Positions 54,833 through 63,854 of a stretch of 64,000 bases of DNA are shown piece after piece; position 1 is the stretch's first letter, and each line of letters opens with the position of its first letter. The stretch lies in NCBI RefSeq assembly GCF_006483455.1, contig NZ_PPPU01000007.1, forward strand, positions 1 to 64,000. Reading direction: 5' to 3'. The DNA is from Methylomonas koyamae (GTDB lineage Bacteria; Pseudomonadota; Gammaproteobacteria; Methylococcales; Methylomonadaceae). The notes beneath the pieces are model-generated. The model searched no databases, was not told the origin of the DNA, and saw only the letters and a program-made list of their open reading frames with translations. The position numbers and the translations under genes are program-made.

Positions 54833-55988
54833 GCTGTGGCTCCTCGGAGTTGTCGCCCTCCGCGGCGGCGGGCGTTTCCGCGTCTGCTGCCGTGTCTTCC
54901 GGCTTCGGCACGGCGACATCCATGCTGATTTGAAACCGTTCGCGGCCGGTTGCCTTGTCTTGCGTCAACGGCGAGACAAAACTGACGTTACTGAAGTAGG
55001 GCGAGGCTTCCAGTACCCCGATCAGCGACGATGCGGCCGGCGACTGGCCTTGTATTTGTAAACGTTTTTCGGCGTATTGGTAGTGGGTTAACCACGTATC
55101 GTCTTTTAACAAGACGCTGAGTTCGTTTAAAACCGCAACGAGCGATGGCGAATCGGATTTAATGCCGATCAGACGTTGGGTCTGCTCGCGGAGCGCGTCT
55201 ATTTCGCTTTGCTGGGCTTCGATCAGAGTGGTTTCTTTCTCCAATGTCTTCAGTTGGCGTTTCAAGGTATCGACGGCTTCGCCTTCCTGCCAGACCGGCC
55301 AAGCCAAGGCGGCGACCAGCAACAGGAGTAACAAGGCATTCAGGCTCCAATGTACCGTGCGCACCCAGTTATTTGGCCGGGGCCGGTATTGTTCCGGCAA
55401 CAAGGTGTAACGCGGGACGTTAGCGGGATAAACCGTCGCCGCCGGACTGAAATCGACTGCGGCCGGTTGTACGCCAAGCGCCTGCAGCCGGGCCAGGCAA
55501 TCGTCCAGCAGCGGTTTCGGTGTTAACACCAACAACACTTCGATTTGGCCGAATTCGGTTTTGCCTAGCACGTTGGCGGCAAAATAAACCTGCTCGGTGC
55601 TGAACGGGGTGTAGCGGTCCAGTTCGAAGCCGACGACTTGTTGCAGATTTTCTTGGGCGGCGGCAGGCAGAAACAATCGTTTTTGCAAGGCTTGGCCCGG
55701 GTTTAACCGCAGCAGGCACTCGGCCTTGTCCAGTTCGGGATTCAGATTTTTCAGGTTCCGGTACGCGTCCGCGGCATTGGAATCGAGTTGCCAGATTACG
55801 GTGTTTTCGCTTGCAGTTTCCCGATGAAAATCGATTCGGAAATTGCTGTGGTCGGGGCTGAAGATGGCGACGCCGCTGCGGTCGCTGAGCAGCCGTTTCA
55901 GGCCGGTCGGCAGCAGAGCAGCCAGCTCTCCGCTCCACCATTGCCAAAACCGCTTCAGATCGACGTCGTTAGTTGTTAGTAAGCTCAT
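54825..55988 (-). CDS. gspL: Type II secretion protein GspL-like
   Basis: A 387-residue inner-membrane protein. The cytoplasmic N-terminal part, to about residue 200, has an actin-like (PilM/GspL) fold with FELDRYTPFSTEQVYFAA and LGVQPAAVDF; it normally binds the GspE ATPase. One membrane helix lies near residue 220 (SLNALLLLLLVAALAWPVW), followed by a coiled-coil and a PilN-like periplasmic domain, then an acidic Ala/Glu-rich tail. It overlaps gspK by 20 bases and gspM by eight. Confidence 0.87.
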   Translation of the reverse strand: MSLLTTNDVDLKRFWQWWSGELAALLPTGLKRLLSDRSGVAIFSPDHSNFRIDFHRETASENTVIWQLDSNAADAYRNLKNLNPELDKAECLLRLNPGQALQKRLFLPAAAQENLQQVVGFELDRYTPFSTEQVYFAANVLGKTEFGQIEVLLVLTPKPLLDDCLARLQALGVQPAAVDFSPAATVYPANVPRYTLLPEQYRPRPNNWVRTVHWSLNALLLLLLVAALAWPVWQEGEAVDTLKRQLKTLEKETTLIEAQQSEIDALREQTQRLIGIKSDSPSLVAVLNELSVLLKDDTWLTHYQYAEKRLQIQGQSPAASSLIGVLEASPYFSNVSFVSPLTQDKATGRERFQISMDVAVPKPEDTAADAETPAAAEGDNSEEPQHE

Positions 55989-56937
55989 CTTGCACAGTGA
56001 TTAACTGGGGTTCCTTTTCCGGGTCGAATAACGACGATTCTTGTCGACCCTGCTGCCAATCCAGGATGCGGTAGGGCGCTTGTCCGATATCTTGGTTTTC
56101 AAACTTCACCACGGCCGTAATCGACGCGGTTGACTGGTCCGCCAGCAGTGTTTCGCAGCTAATGGTAAAGGTTTGTTCCTGATCCGCCAAGCCGGCCTCG
56201 GTTTGATTGCCGTCCGGCGCGTTATCGCCGGTTTGTTTGGCCAGACGTCGCTCCAAGTATACATCATGAATATTTTGTGTCTTCAGCCGGGCATCGATGA
56301 TGCGCAGCAACTCGGGCGGCGCCAGGCTTTTGTTCGGCTCGGGCTGACCGGAATAGACCGTGATCCAGGGCCGGATCCGTTCGAATATGGCTTCGTCCAT
56401 GCCCAGTACCATTTGCAACTCTTCCAGCGATTGAAAGGGGGCATTGCCCGGAGGGTATGATCTGCCCGCCTGGCGGTAGTGTTTCTTTTCGGCGCCGTTC
56501 GGCCGCGGTTCGTCGTCGGCGTCGCGCCAATCGATGATCGCATCCATCAGTTGTTGCCGCCGGTTATCATCTTCGACGGCATAGGACAGTACCGCCAGCA
56601 GTAATTCTTCGCCGGCTGCATTGATATCGACCTTGCCCGATTCGGCCAAAACCCGAATTCGCAGTTCGCTATCGGCGCCAGCCAACCGGTAAATCGCGCC
56701 GTCGACCCGCCAGCGTTGTTCCGGATCGGGTTGACGCAGGCCCTGTGCGGCCAAATTCAAACCGGATTCCGCCAGCGCCGAGGCGCGGGCGTTGCCGACC
56801 ATAGCCGAACTAACGCCGCTTTCCCGCCGCATGGTCAGCGTAAAACTGCCCGCCATCACGCTGAGCAGCGTCAAAATCCAAATGACGATCACCAGCGCCA
56901 TTCCGGTTTGGCGTGGCCGGGACGGATTACTCGGCAT
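55969..56937 (-). CDS. gspK: Type II secretion minor pseudopilin GspK
   Basis: A 322-residue large minor pseudopilin that caps the tip of the pseudopilus with GspI and GspJ. The prepilin-like N-terminus is RQTGMALVIVIWILTLLSVMA; as usual for GspK it lacks the Glu at position 5 of the mature form. The SAM-like helical region DINAAGEELLLAVLSY and the later FQSLEELQMVLGMDEAIFERI and PWITVYSG segments are typical. It overlaps gspJ by 11 bases. Confidence 0.92.
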   Translation of the reverse strand: MPSNPSRPRQTGMALVIVIWILTLLSVMAGSFTLTMRRESGVSSAMVGNARASALAESGLNLAAQGLRQPDPEQRWRVDGAIYRLAGADSELRIRVLAESGKVDINAAGEELLLAVLSYAVEDDNRRQQLMDAIIDWRDADDEPRPNGAEKKHYRQAGRSYPPGNAPFQSLEELQMVLGMDEAIFERIRPWITVYSGQPEPNKSLAPPELLRIIDARLKTQNIHDVYLERRLAKQTGDNAPDGNQTEAGLADQEQTFTISCETLLADQSTASITAVVKFENQDIGQAPYRILDWQQGRQESSLFDPEKEPQLITVQDELTNN

Positions 56938-57622
56938 CGGGGGGCAGCGAGGTTTGCTGGCCGATGTTATCGCCGGCCGGGGCGGCGGCGTCGATCCGCA
57001 GCGGAAAGATCATATCCGGCCAAAAGCTGTCGTCATTGAGCGCAATATGGATTTTGACCAGGCTCGGTAAACTTTCGGCGTCCAGCCAGTCGTCCTGCCA
57101 GACCGGAGCGTCGCCAGCGTTCGGACTCTTGGCGCCGAAGTAACTGATGCGGAAGCTGCGGACGTCCTCCAGCAACACCACCGGCTCCGGCTCGGCATCC
57201 ACTTGCCGCCGGTAGGGAGTCAAGGTGACGTTCAATGTAGACGTCCGATCGCGGGCCGGTTCGATGCTGAAGATTTGCAGACCTTTACGCGCCGAAGCGG
57301 CCGGCAGCGCGGCAACGAAGCGCAAGCTTTGCGGCAGGCCCTGAAAACTAAGTTTGGGCAGTTCCGGCTCGGGGGTGGCTTGAAGGTCGTCGCGCTCGGC
57401 AGCGACGAACTCAGGCAACGGCCGGGCCGCACTCAAATGGTGTTTGAAAAATTGGTAGACCACGGCTTTACGGTTGACTTGGTCGATTTTGGTTTCGCCG
57501 CTATGCCAACTCTGCGCCGCAATCCGCAAACTGGCGAACAGCAAGGTCACCATCACGCCGAGCAGCGTGATCGCGATCAGCATTTCGATCAAGGTAAAGC
57601 CGTTAGATTGGCGGGGAAACAC
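56927..57622 (-). CDS. gspJ: Type II secretion minor pseudopilin GspJ
   Basis: A 231-residue minor pseudopilin. The cleavage motif NGFTLIEMLIAITLLGVMVTLL is at residues 7-28, preceded by a six-residue leader, and includes the Glu5 needed for assembly. The region RIAAQSWHSGETK matches the GspJ helix. Extra sequence beyond the core is rich in Pro and Asp. Start at 57622 shares one base with the gspI stop. Confidence 0.9.
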   Translation of the reverse strand: MFPRQSNGFTLIEMLIAITLLGVMVTLLFASLRIAAQSWHSGETKIDQVNRKAVVYQFFKHHLSAARPLPEFVAAERDDLQATPEPELPKLSFQGLPQSLRFVAALPAASARKGLQIFSIEPARDRTSTLNVTLTPYRRQVDAEPEPVVLLEDVRSFRISYFGAKSPNAGDAPVWQDDWLDAESLPSLVKIHIALNDDSFWPDMIFPLRIDAAAPAGDNIGQQTSLPPDAE

Positions 57623-58035
57623 TATCCCTGGCCTTGCTGCAGTTTTAATGTTGTCAATTCCACGCTACGGCGCTGGTCGCCGTCCCCCCAACTGACACCA
57701 ACCTGCACCGAATAAAGTTGTGCGGCGGTTTCGCTGTTCGGATCGGGCTCGCGCAGACTGCGCCTGGCCGGCTGATTCGAGGCCGGCGCCACTCGGACCA
57801 GCCAGTCGTATTTGTCGCCTTCGCTGCCCTCGCTGTCCCCGACCGTGAGCGGGGTTTCCACGCCGGTCCGCGCCATCAACGATTCGGCGATCTGCACGGC
57901 TATAGTGTATTCCTCGGATATGACGGCATTGTTAACGCCGGCGCCGAATACCCGCAGCAATACGCTCAATGCAATCGCCATGATCGAAAACGCCACCAGG
58001 ATTTCCAGCAGCGAAAAGCCTTTATGCTGCCGCAT
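57622..58035 (-). CDS. gspI: Type II secretion minor pseudopilin GspI
   Basis: A 137-residue minor pseudopilin that starts the tip complex. Short leader MRQHKG, then FSLLEILVAFSIMAIALSVLLRV with Glu5, and the family pattern AVQIAESLMARTGVETPLTVGD. It overlaps gspH by 14 bases and gspJ by one. Confidence 0.9.
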   Translation of the reverse strand: MRQHKGFSLLEILVAFSIMAIALSVLLRVFGAGVNNAVISEEYTIAVQIAESLMARTGVETPLTVGDSEGSEGDKYDWLVRVAPASNQPARRSLREPDPNSETAAQLYSVQVGVSWGDGDQRRSVELTTLKLQQGQG

Positions 58036-58513
58036 CCGATATCCTGACTTCGCCGGTGATCCAGTTGACGTCGATCCGGCGTAATTGATTACCCCATTCC
58101 AGCGTGATGCGGCCGCCGGTCGACGAACCGTCGCCGAAAAAGCGGATGCTGCCGATTTGGTCGGCGCCGAATTCCTCTTCGGCGACGACCAGCGACACGT
58201 CGACCTCTTCGGCGAAGGTATAGACTTTGTCGCGGTTGCTGATTTGATAGCTGTTGTTGCGCAAGTCGATGGCGACGCTGGTTTGGCGTTGCGTGGCCAG
58301 CGCCTGGCCCTGGGCGTAGCGTAAAGCGCTGGCCAGATCTCTGGCCAGCGCTTGCAGTTGGGTGCTTTTATTGCCGGAGCCGATGCTGCCGCCCAGCGCC
58401 GCGAAGCCGAGCACGGCGACCAGCAACACCACCACCAGTTCGATCAGCGTGAATCCGGCGCATGACCGCGGCGGACGCCGGAGTGCGTTGGCCGAAGCGG
58501 GCAGGGCAGCCAT
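58022..58513 (-). CDS. gspH: Type II secretion minor pseudopilin GspH
   Basis: A 163-residue pseudopilin. The leader of 19 residues is long for the family; the cleavage motif is AGFTLIELVVVLLVAVLGFAAL with Glu5. Core segments ARDLASALRYAQGQALATQRQ and VAIDLRNNSYQI are typical of GspH/FimT-like proteins. The ATG directly abuts the gspG stop. Confidence 0.89.
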   Translation of the reverse strand: MAALPASANALRRPPRSCAGFTLIELVVVLLVAVLGFAALGGSIGSGNKSTQLQALARDLASALRYAQGQALATQRQTSVAIDLRNNSYQISNRDKVYTFAEEVDVSLVVAEEEFGADQIGSIRFFGDGSSTGGRITLEWGNQLRRIDVNWITGEVRISDAAA

Positions 58514-58939
58514 TTATTCCCAGCTGTTGATGTCCTGGTCTTCGCCTTCGCCGCCTTCCTTCTCGTCGGCGCCCAGGCTGAACAAGTCGAATTTGCCGTG
58601 CTGGCCGGGGAAAACGTAGTGGTATTCCTGGTTCCACGGATCCAGCGGAATTTTGTCTTTACGCAGGTAAGGACCGTTCCAACGTTTGGCCTCGGCCGGT
58701 TTTTCCACCAGTGCCGTCAGGCCTTGCTGGGTGGTCGGATAACGGCCCTCATCGAGTTTGTACATGTCCAGCGCCGCGGCGAGGTCCTCGATTTGGACCT
58801 TGGCCGCCTTGGTCTTGGATGCACCCATATGTTTCATGACTTGCGGGCCGACGATGCCGGCCAGCATCGCGATAATGCCCAACACCACAAGCAGTTCCAA
58901 CAAAGTAAAACCGCGGTGGCGGTGCAAGGTTAATTTCAT
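58514..58939 (-). CDS. gspG: Type II secretion major pseudopilin GspG
   Basis: A 141-residue major pseudopilin that polymerises into the pseudopilus. The cleavage motif is RGFTLLELLVVLGIIAMLAGIVG after an eight-residue leader. The family block ALDMYKLDEGRYPTTQQGLTALV and the C-terminal calcium-site region WNGPYL, DPWNQEYHYVFPG and SLGADEKEGGEGE are all present. Confidence 0.96.
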   Translation of the reverse strand: MKLTLHRHRGFTLLELLVVLGIIAMLAGIVGPQVMKHMGASKTKAAKVQIEDLAAALDMYKLDEGRYPTTQQGLTALVEKPAEAKRWNGPYLRKDKIPLDPWNQEYHYVFPGQHGKFDLFSLGADEKEGGEGEDQDINSWE

Positions 58940-58961
58940 GTTGTCGACTCCATTTTTATTT

Positions 58962-60179
58962 TTAAAATGCCAGATCGTTTACGCTCAGGATCGCCAGCAG
59001 TATCGAAACGATGATGCCGCCTATCATCAACCCCAGCGAAATAATCAAGGCCGGCTCCAGCAGCGCCAGCATCCGTTGTATCGTGGTTTTTAACTGTTTA
59101 TCGTAAATTAGGGCAACCCGCATCAGCATTTCCTCCAGCCGGCCGGTTTCCTCCCCCATTTTAATCATTTGCACCGCCAGTTTGGGAAACAGGTTTTGCT
59201 GGGCCAAGGCTTCGGACATGGTCCGCCCCTGCTTCAATTGCGCCTCGGCCTGTTCCAGCAGGTCGGCCAGCACCGTATTGCCGACCGTTTCCCGGACGAT
59301 GCCAAGCGATTTCAAAATCGATACGCCATTGCCCAACAAGGTGCCGAAGGTCCGGCTGAAATTGGCGACTTCCATGGTCAACACAATTTCGCCGAACAGC
59401 GGCATTTTTAGAAAACGGCCGTCCCAGGCCTTTTTGCCGGCCGGATCGGCCAGTTGGCTTTTCAGGGTTTGCACCGCGATCACGATCGCCAGCAGCATCA
59501 CCCACCAATACCGCTGCAGAAATTCGGCCAATCCGACCACGATTTGGGTCGGCACCGGCAACGCCTGGCCGGCGCTGTCGAACATTTCCTTGAATTGCGG
59601 CACCACGAAAGTCAGCATCACGAACAGCGAGGCCAGCGACATCACCAACAGGATTGCCGGATAAATCAGCGCGGTGCTGACCGTGTCTTTCAGTTCCTGC
59701 GACCGCTCCAGATATTCGGCCAGCCGCTGCAGTACGCCGCCCAGATTGCCGCCCAACTCGCCGGCCCGGATCATGTTCAAATAAAATCGGGAAAATACCC
59801 CGCTCTGACTTTCCAGGGCATCGGCCAGGGCTTTGCCGGCTTTGACTTTTTCCAGCACCTCGCCGACCAGTTTGTTCAGTTTCGGATTTTCCTCGGTCAG
59901 CTGCATCAAGATCGTCAACGAGCGATCCAACGGCAAGCCCGACTCCAGCAAGGTTGCCAGTTCGCCGGTCAGCATACCGATTTCCTTTTGCGACAGTCTG
60001 ACCGCAGCGGATTTGAGTTTGAAACCGAGAAAAGTCTTGTCTTTTGCCGGCTCGATACGGATGGGCACCAAGCCCTGTTTTTGCAGTTCCAACAGCAACG
60101 CTCTTTCGTCGGCAGCGTCGCGCACGCCTTCTTCGGTGACGCCCAGATTGTTGACAACTTTGTAAGAAAATAAGGCCAT
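58962..60179 (-). CDS. gspF: Type II secretion inner-membrane protein GspF
   Basis: A 405-residue platform protein with two related GspF/PilC domains and three membrane helices. Typical parts are QKEIGMLTGELATLLESGLPLDRSL near residue 75, RAGELGGNLGGVLQRLAEYLE, the central membrane segment, ANFSRTFGTLLGNGVSILKSL near residue 275, and MIKMGEETGRLEEMLMRVALIYD near the end. It is the first gene of the minus-strand gsp operon; gspE, normally just upstream, is absent. Confidence 0.95.
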   Translation of the reverse strand: MALFSYKVVNNLGVTEEGVRDAADERALLLELQKQGLVPIRIEPAKDKTFLGFKLKSAAVRLSQKEIGMLTGELATLLESGLPLDRSLTILMQLTEENPKLNKLVGEVLEKVKAGKALADALESQSGVFSRFYLNMIRAGELGGNLGGVLQRLAEYLERSQELKDTVSTALIYPAILLVMSLASLFVMLTFVVPQFKEMFDSAGQALPVPTQIVVGLAEFLQRYWWVMLLAIVIAVQTLKSQLADPAGKKAWDGRFLKMPLFGEIVLTMEVANFSRTFGTLLGNGVSILKSLGIVRETVGNTVLADLLEQAEAQLKQGRTMSEALAQQNLFPKLAVQMIKMGEETGRLEEMLMRVALIYDKQLKTTIQRMLALLEPALIISLGLMIGGIIVSILLAILSVNDLAF

Positions 60180-60483
60180 GGCCGGGTACTCGCGAAACGA
60201 GGGTAGTCTTGGTAAGCCGATGTCGGCCGCTCATTTTGGCCTAATTGCCGGCCAATTACAAAAACCGCCGGCTGATACTCGGTTCAAGCGGGTAAATGAG
60301 AGTTGGGTTGGTCGGGGGCGAGCCGCTTGGAAGCGGCGTTTGCCAAAATCCCCAAGCAAAACGGATTTACGGTTAAAATTCAGCTCAGCTAGGGCATATT
60401 GCCGATGGCTTTAGTTTTCTCAGTCTGTTAATCGTCGCACCACCGCCAATTAAATTTTCGCCGTAGTTGATCCGGGACCCAAG
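60180..60483. other. 304-base intergenic region between gspF and the GGDEF/EAL gene
   Basis: This is the only gene-free stretch of about 300 bases in the window, and it must hold the promoters for two divergent transcription units. It is locally AT-rich at its right half (for instance around 60360-60440), but I could not assign a convincing -35/-10 pair to either side. I see no repeats, RNA genes or small ORF with a ribosome binding site. Confidence 0.6.
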
Positions 60484-63400
60484 ATGACCGAAGCCATCAG
60501 CAAAGAACCGCAAGCCATTGGGCATTTGCTGGTATCGGTTATGGGCTTGTTGCTGATTCAACTTGCCAGCCTGACGCTTCCGGTCGCCGAGTTGGCCCGG
60601 CAAATTCAGCCGCATTCGTTGTCGACCCATAACCTGATGGAAGGCGTTTCCATCGTAATTTCCGCGTCGGTGTTCGCGGTGGGCTGGAGTGTCTACCAAA
60701 AAGAAAATTCGGGCGGATTCGTGGTGATGGCGTGCTGTTTTCTCGGCGTCGCCTTGCTGGATTTTTTGCATACCCTGTCTTTCAAAGGCATGCCGGCGTT
60801 CGTCAGCGAGAGCGGAGCGGAAAAAGCCATTGCATTTTGGCTGATGGCCAGAGGCCTTGCCGCAGTGGGGTTAATTGCCTGCGCGGTACCGTGCAAACGT
60901 TTATTGTCCCCGGCCTTTCGCTGGTCCGTGCTGGTTTGCGTGATCGGCCTGTGCGGCGTCGGTGCTTGGCTGGTATTTTTCCATCAGGCCCGGTTGCCGG
61001 CCACCTTCGACGAAACTTCCGGCCTGACGCCGTTCAAGAAAAATAGCGAGTACCTGTTGGCAGCCCTGTACGGCTTGATCGCAGTGGTATTCGTGTATCA
61101 GGCCCGTTGGCGCCGTAACTGCGATGCCGCCGGTTTGGCCGCCGCCGCCGCGGTCATGGCGATGAGCGAGTTGTTCGTCACGTTTTATACCAGTGTCGCC
61201 GATTTGTACATTCTGCTCGGCCACGTCTACAAAGTCTTTGCCTATGCCTTTATCTACCGTTCGATATTCGTATCGAGCGTGCAACGGCCTTATCAACGTC
61301 TGTTCGCGGCTCACCAAGCCTTGTCGGCCAGCGAGACCAAGTTTCACGCCATTATCGACGAATCGCCGGTGGCTTACGTGGTTTACGATACCCAGGGGCG
61401 TATCGATTATTTGAATCCGGCCTTCGTCAAAATTTTCGGTTACGACCGCAGCGATATTCCGAGTTTGGCCGAGTGGTGGTGGTTGGCGCATCCCGATGCC
61501 GAGTACCGCCAGCAAGTGATCGGCCGCTGGCACGAATACCGCCGGCTTTACGACGAATCCGGCGAATTGTCGCCGCCGCAGGAGTTGGCGGTCCGCGCCA
61601 AAAACGGCAGCCTGCACACGGTATTGGTCAATAACGTGGTGCTGGACAACACGCCGGCCGCCACCAATTTTCTGATGTTGCACGACGTGTCCGACCGGGT
61701 GGAGGCGATGCGGCGGCTGGCGGAGTCGGTCGATATGCTGCAAACCGTGATCGATACCATTCCCAGCCGGGTATTTTGGAAAGACCTGGATTCGCGTTAC
61801 TTGGGCGCCAATATCGCTTTCAGCCGCGACGCGGGCTTGGCCGGGCCGGAACAATTAATCGGCAAATTGGATAGCGAGTTGGCTTGGCGCGACTTCGGCG
61901 ACAAATACCGGGCCGACGACCTGCAGGTCATCCGGAGCAATGCGCCGAAACTGGATTACGAGGAAGCTCAAATCGATCCGCACGGCAATACCGTCTGGTT
62001 GAAGACCTCGAAAGTCCCGCTACGCGACGCCCAGCGCCGGCCGATTGGGGTGCTGGGCGTTTACGACGACATCACGGCGCGCAAATTGGCCGAACAGGAA
62101 ATGCAGCTCGCTTCGCTGGTCTACCTGAACAGTAGCGAAGCGATGCTGGTGACCGACGGCAGTGGGCTCATCATTACCGTGAATCCGGCCTTTACCAAGG
62201 TAACCGGTTACGCCGCCGACGAAGTCATCGGTCGGTCGTTCACCGGCCTGAGCCCGGAACAGCACGATCAGGCATTTTTCAAAACCGTGTTGCGGGTGAC
62301 CAATACCCAAGGCCATTGGGCCGGAGAGATCGGCGGCCGCCGCAAAAACGGGGACGATTGCGTCCATTGGGTAACAGTCAATTCCATTTATAACGAAACC
62401 GGCGGCGTGCATCGGCGGGTCGCTTTGATTACCGATATTACCGAGCGCAAAAAATCCGAGCAATTGATCTGGCGCCAGGCCAATTTCGATCCGCTGACCA
62501 GTCTGCCCAACCGCAATATGTTTTTGGACCGTCTGGACCGGGAAATCAAAAAAGCTTTACGCCACAGCCAAAAAGTCGCGCTGATGTTTTTGGATCTTGA
62601 CCGGTTCAAGGATGTCAACGACAGCCTGGGCCATTTCATGGGCGATGTATTGTTGAAAGAAGCCGCGCACCGCCTGAGCGAAAGCGTGCGCGATTCCGAC
62701 AGCATTGCCCGGCTCGGCGGCGACGAGTTCACAATCATTCTGGGCGAATTGGAACACACCGAAAGCGTCGACCGGATTGCCGACAGCATTTTGCAGCGAT
62801 TGGCCCAGCCTTTCTCGTTGGGGAATGAGATCGCCTATATCTCCGCCAGCATCGGCATCGCCGTGTTTCCCGACGACGGTAATGACTCGGAAGCGCTGTT
62901 GAAGAACGCCGACCAAGCCATGTATGCCGCCAAAAACCAGGGCCGCGACCGTTACCAATATTTCACCGCGCAAATGCAACTGCAATCGCAAAAGCGTCTG
63001 CGTCTGGCAAACGATCTGCATGCGGCGTTGGCAAAAAACCAGTTGTTGTTGCATTACCAGCCCATAGTCGACTTCGGCTCGGGTCGGTTGGCAAAAGCCG
63101 AAGCACTGCTGCGCTGGCAACATCCGGATCTGGGGATGGTCAGTCCGGCCGAATTTATTCCGATTGCCGAGGACACCGGCAGTATCGTCGAAATCGGCGA
63201 TTGGGTATTCGCCGACGCGGTGCGCCAGCTCAAACAATGGCGCGAGTTGTACCAACCGCAGTTTCAAATCAGCGTCAATAAATCCCCGGTACAGTTTCGA
63301 AAGCAGGCCTTAGAGAGCCAGGCCTGGGTGGCAGTGTTGCAGGAATTAGGTTTGCCGGGCGACAGCGTAGTTGTGGAAATTACCGAGGGTGCGTTGTTGG

Positions 63401-63786
63401 AAGCCAGCGACGCCAGTCGCGAACAATTGTTAGTATTCCGCGATGCCGGGATTCAGGTGGCGCTGGACGACTTTGGTACCGGGTATTCGTCGCTGGCTTA
63501 CCTAAAAAAGTTCGATATCGACTACATCAAAATCGACCAGACCTTCGTGCGCAACATGGTAGCGGAATCCAGCGATATGGCCTTGTGCGAAGCGATCGTG
63601 GTAATGGCGCACAAGTTGGGGATCAAAGTGGTCGCCGAAGGTATCGAGACCGCAGAGCAATACCAGTTGTTGCGACGGATAGGCTGCGATTACGGCCAGG
63701 GCTATTTAATTTCGAAGCCGGTGCCGGCCGAGCAGTTCGAGCGCTTGTTCGCAACCGGGATTATGGTGGCTGACGCGGCCGGATAA
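60484..63786 (+). CDS. MASE3-PAS-GGDEF-EAL c-di-GMP enzyme
   Basis: An 1100-residue membrane-bound signalling protein. Residues about 15-265 form a MASE3 sensor with several membrane helices (CCFLGVALLDFLHTLSFKGM, HVYKVFAYAFIYRSIFVSSV). Three PAS domains follow at roughly 285-405, 415-540 and 545-660. The GGDEF domain has an intact GGDEF near residue 745 with the product-inhibition site RDSD five residues before it. The EAL domain keeps EALLRWQH near 872, SVNKSPVQF, VEITEGALL, DDFGTGYSS near 994, YIKIDQTFV and VAEGIET. Both activities look intact, so it may make or degrade c-di-GMP depending on signals. It is divergent from the gsp operon and starts with an ATG. Confidence 0.93.
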   Translation: MTEAISKEPQAIGHLLVSVMGLLLIQLASLTLPVAELARQIQPHSLSTHNLMEGVSIVISASVFAVGWSVYQKENSGGFVVMACCFLGVALLDFLHTLSFKGMPAFVSESGAEKAIAFWLMARGLAAVGLIACAVPCKRLLSPAFRWSVLVCVIGLCGVGAWLVFFHQARLPATFDETSGLTPFKKNSEYLLAALYGLIAVVFVYQARWRRNCDAAGLAAAAAVMAMSELFVTFYTSVADLYILLGHVYKVFAYAFIYRSIFVSSVQRPYQRLFAAHQALSASETKFHAIIDESPVAYVVYDTQGRIDYLNPAFVKIFGYDRSDIPSLAEWWWLAHPDAEYRQQVIGRWHEYRRLYDESGELSPPQELAVRAKNGSLHTVLVNNVVLDNTPAATNFLMLHDVSDRVEAMRRLAESVDMLQTVIDTIPSRVFWKDLDSRYLGANIAFSRDAGLAGPEQLIGKLDSELAWRDFGDKYRADDLQVIRSNAPKLDYEEAQIDPHGNTVWLKTSKVPLRDAQRRPIGVLGVYDDITARKLAEQEMQLASLVYLNSSEAMLVTDGSGLIITVNPAFTKVTGYAADEVIGRSFTGLSPEQHDQAFFKTVLRVTNTQGHWAGEIGGRRKNGDDCVHWVTVNSIYNETGGVHRRVALITDITERKKSEQLIWRQANFDPLTSLPNRNMFLDRLDREIKKALRHSQKVALMFLDLDRFKDVNDSLGHFMGDVLLKEAAHRLSESVRDSDSIARLGGDEFTIILGELEHTESVDRIADSILQRLAQPFSLGNEIAYISASIGIAVFPDDGNDSEALLKNADQAMYAAKNQGRDRYQYFTAQMQLQSQKRLRLANDLHAALAKNQLLLHYQPIVDFGSGRLAKAEALLRWQHPDLGMVSPAEFIPIAEDTGSIVEIGDWVFADAVRQLKQWRELYQPQFQISVNKSPVQFRKQALESQAWVAVLQELGLPGDSVVVEITEGALLEASDASREQLLVFRDAGIQVALDDFGTGYSSLAYLKKFDIDYIKIDQTFVRNMVAESSDMALCEAIVVMAHKLGIKVVAEGIETAEQYQLLRRIGCDYGQGYLISKPVPAEQFERLFATGIMVADAAG

Positions 63787-63839
63787 AACCGCTAACCGGA
63801 ACGGATACGCGGCGCCCATCGCAGTCAAGTCCGCCCGCC

Positions 63840-63848
63840 TGTTAGAAT
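63840..63848 (+). promoter_or_regulatory. Possible extended -10 before the AEC gene
   Basis: TGTTAGAAT ends six bases before the ATG at 63855, so transcription from it would begin at or near the start codon. A leaderless message or a spurious match is possible. Confidence 0.3.
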
Positions 63849-63854
63849 GTCGCG

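Noticed and set aside
59161-60234. A 357-codon minus-strand frame overlapping gspF
   Set aside because: It is a shifted frame of gspF, which has full family support; the alternative has low-complexity Arg/Gly-rich sequence.
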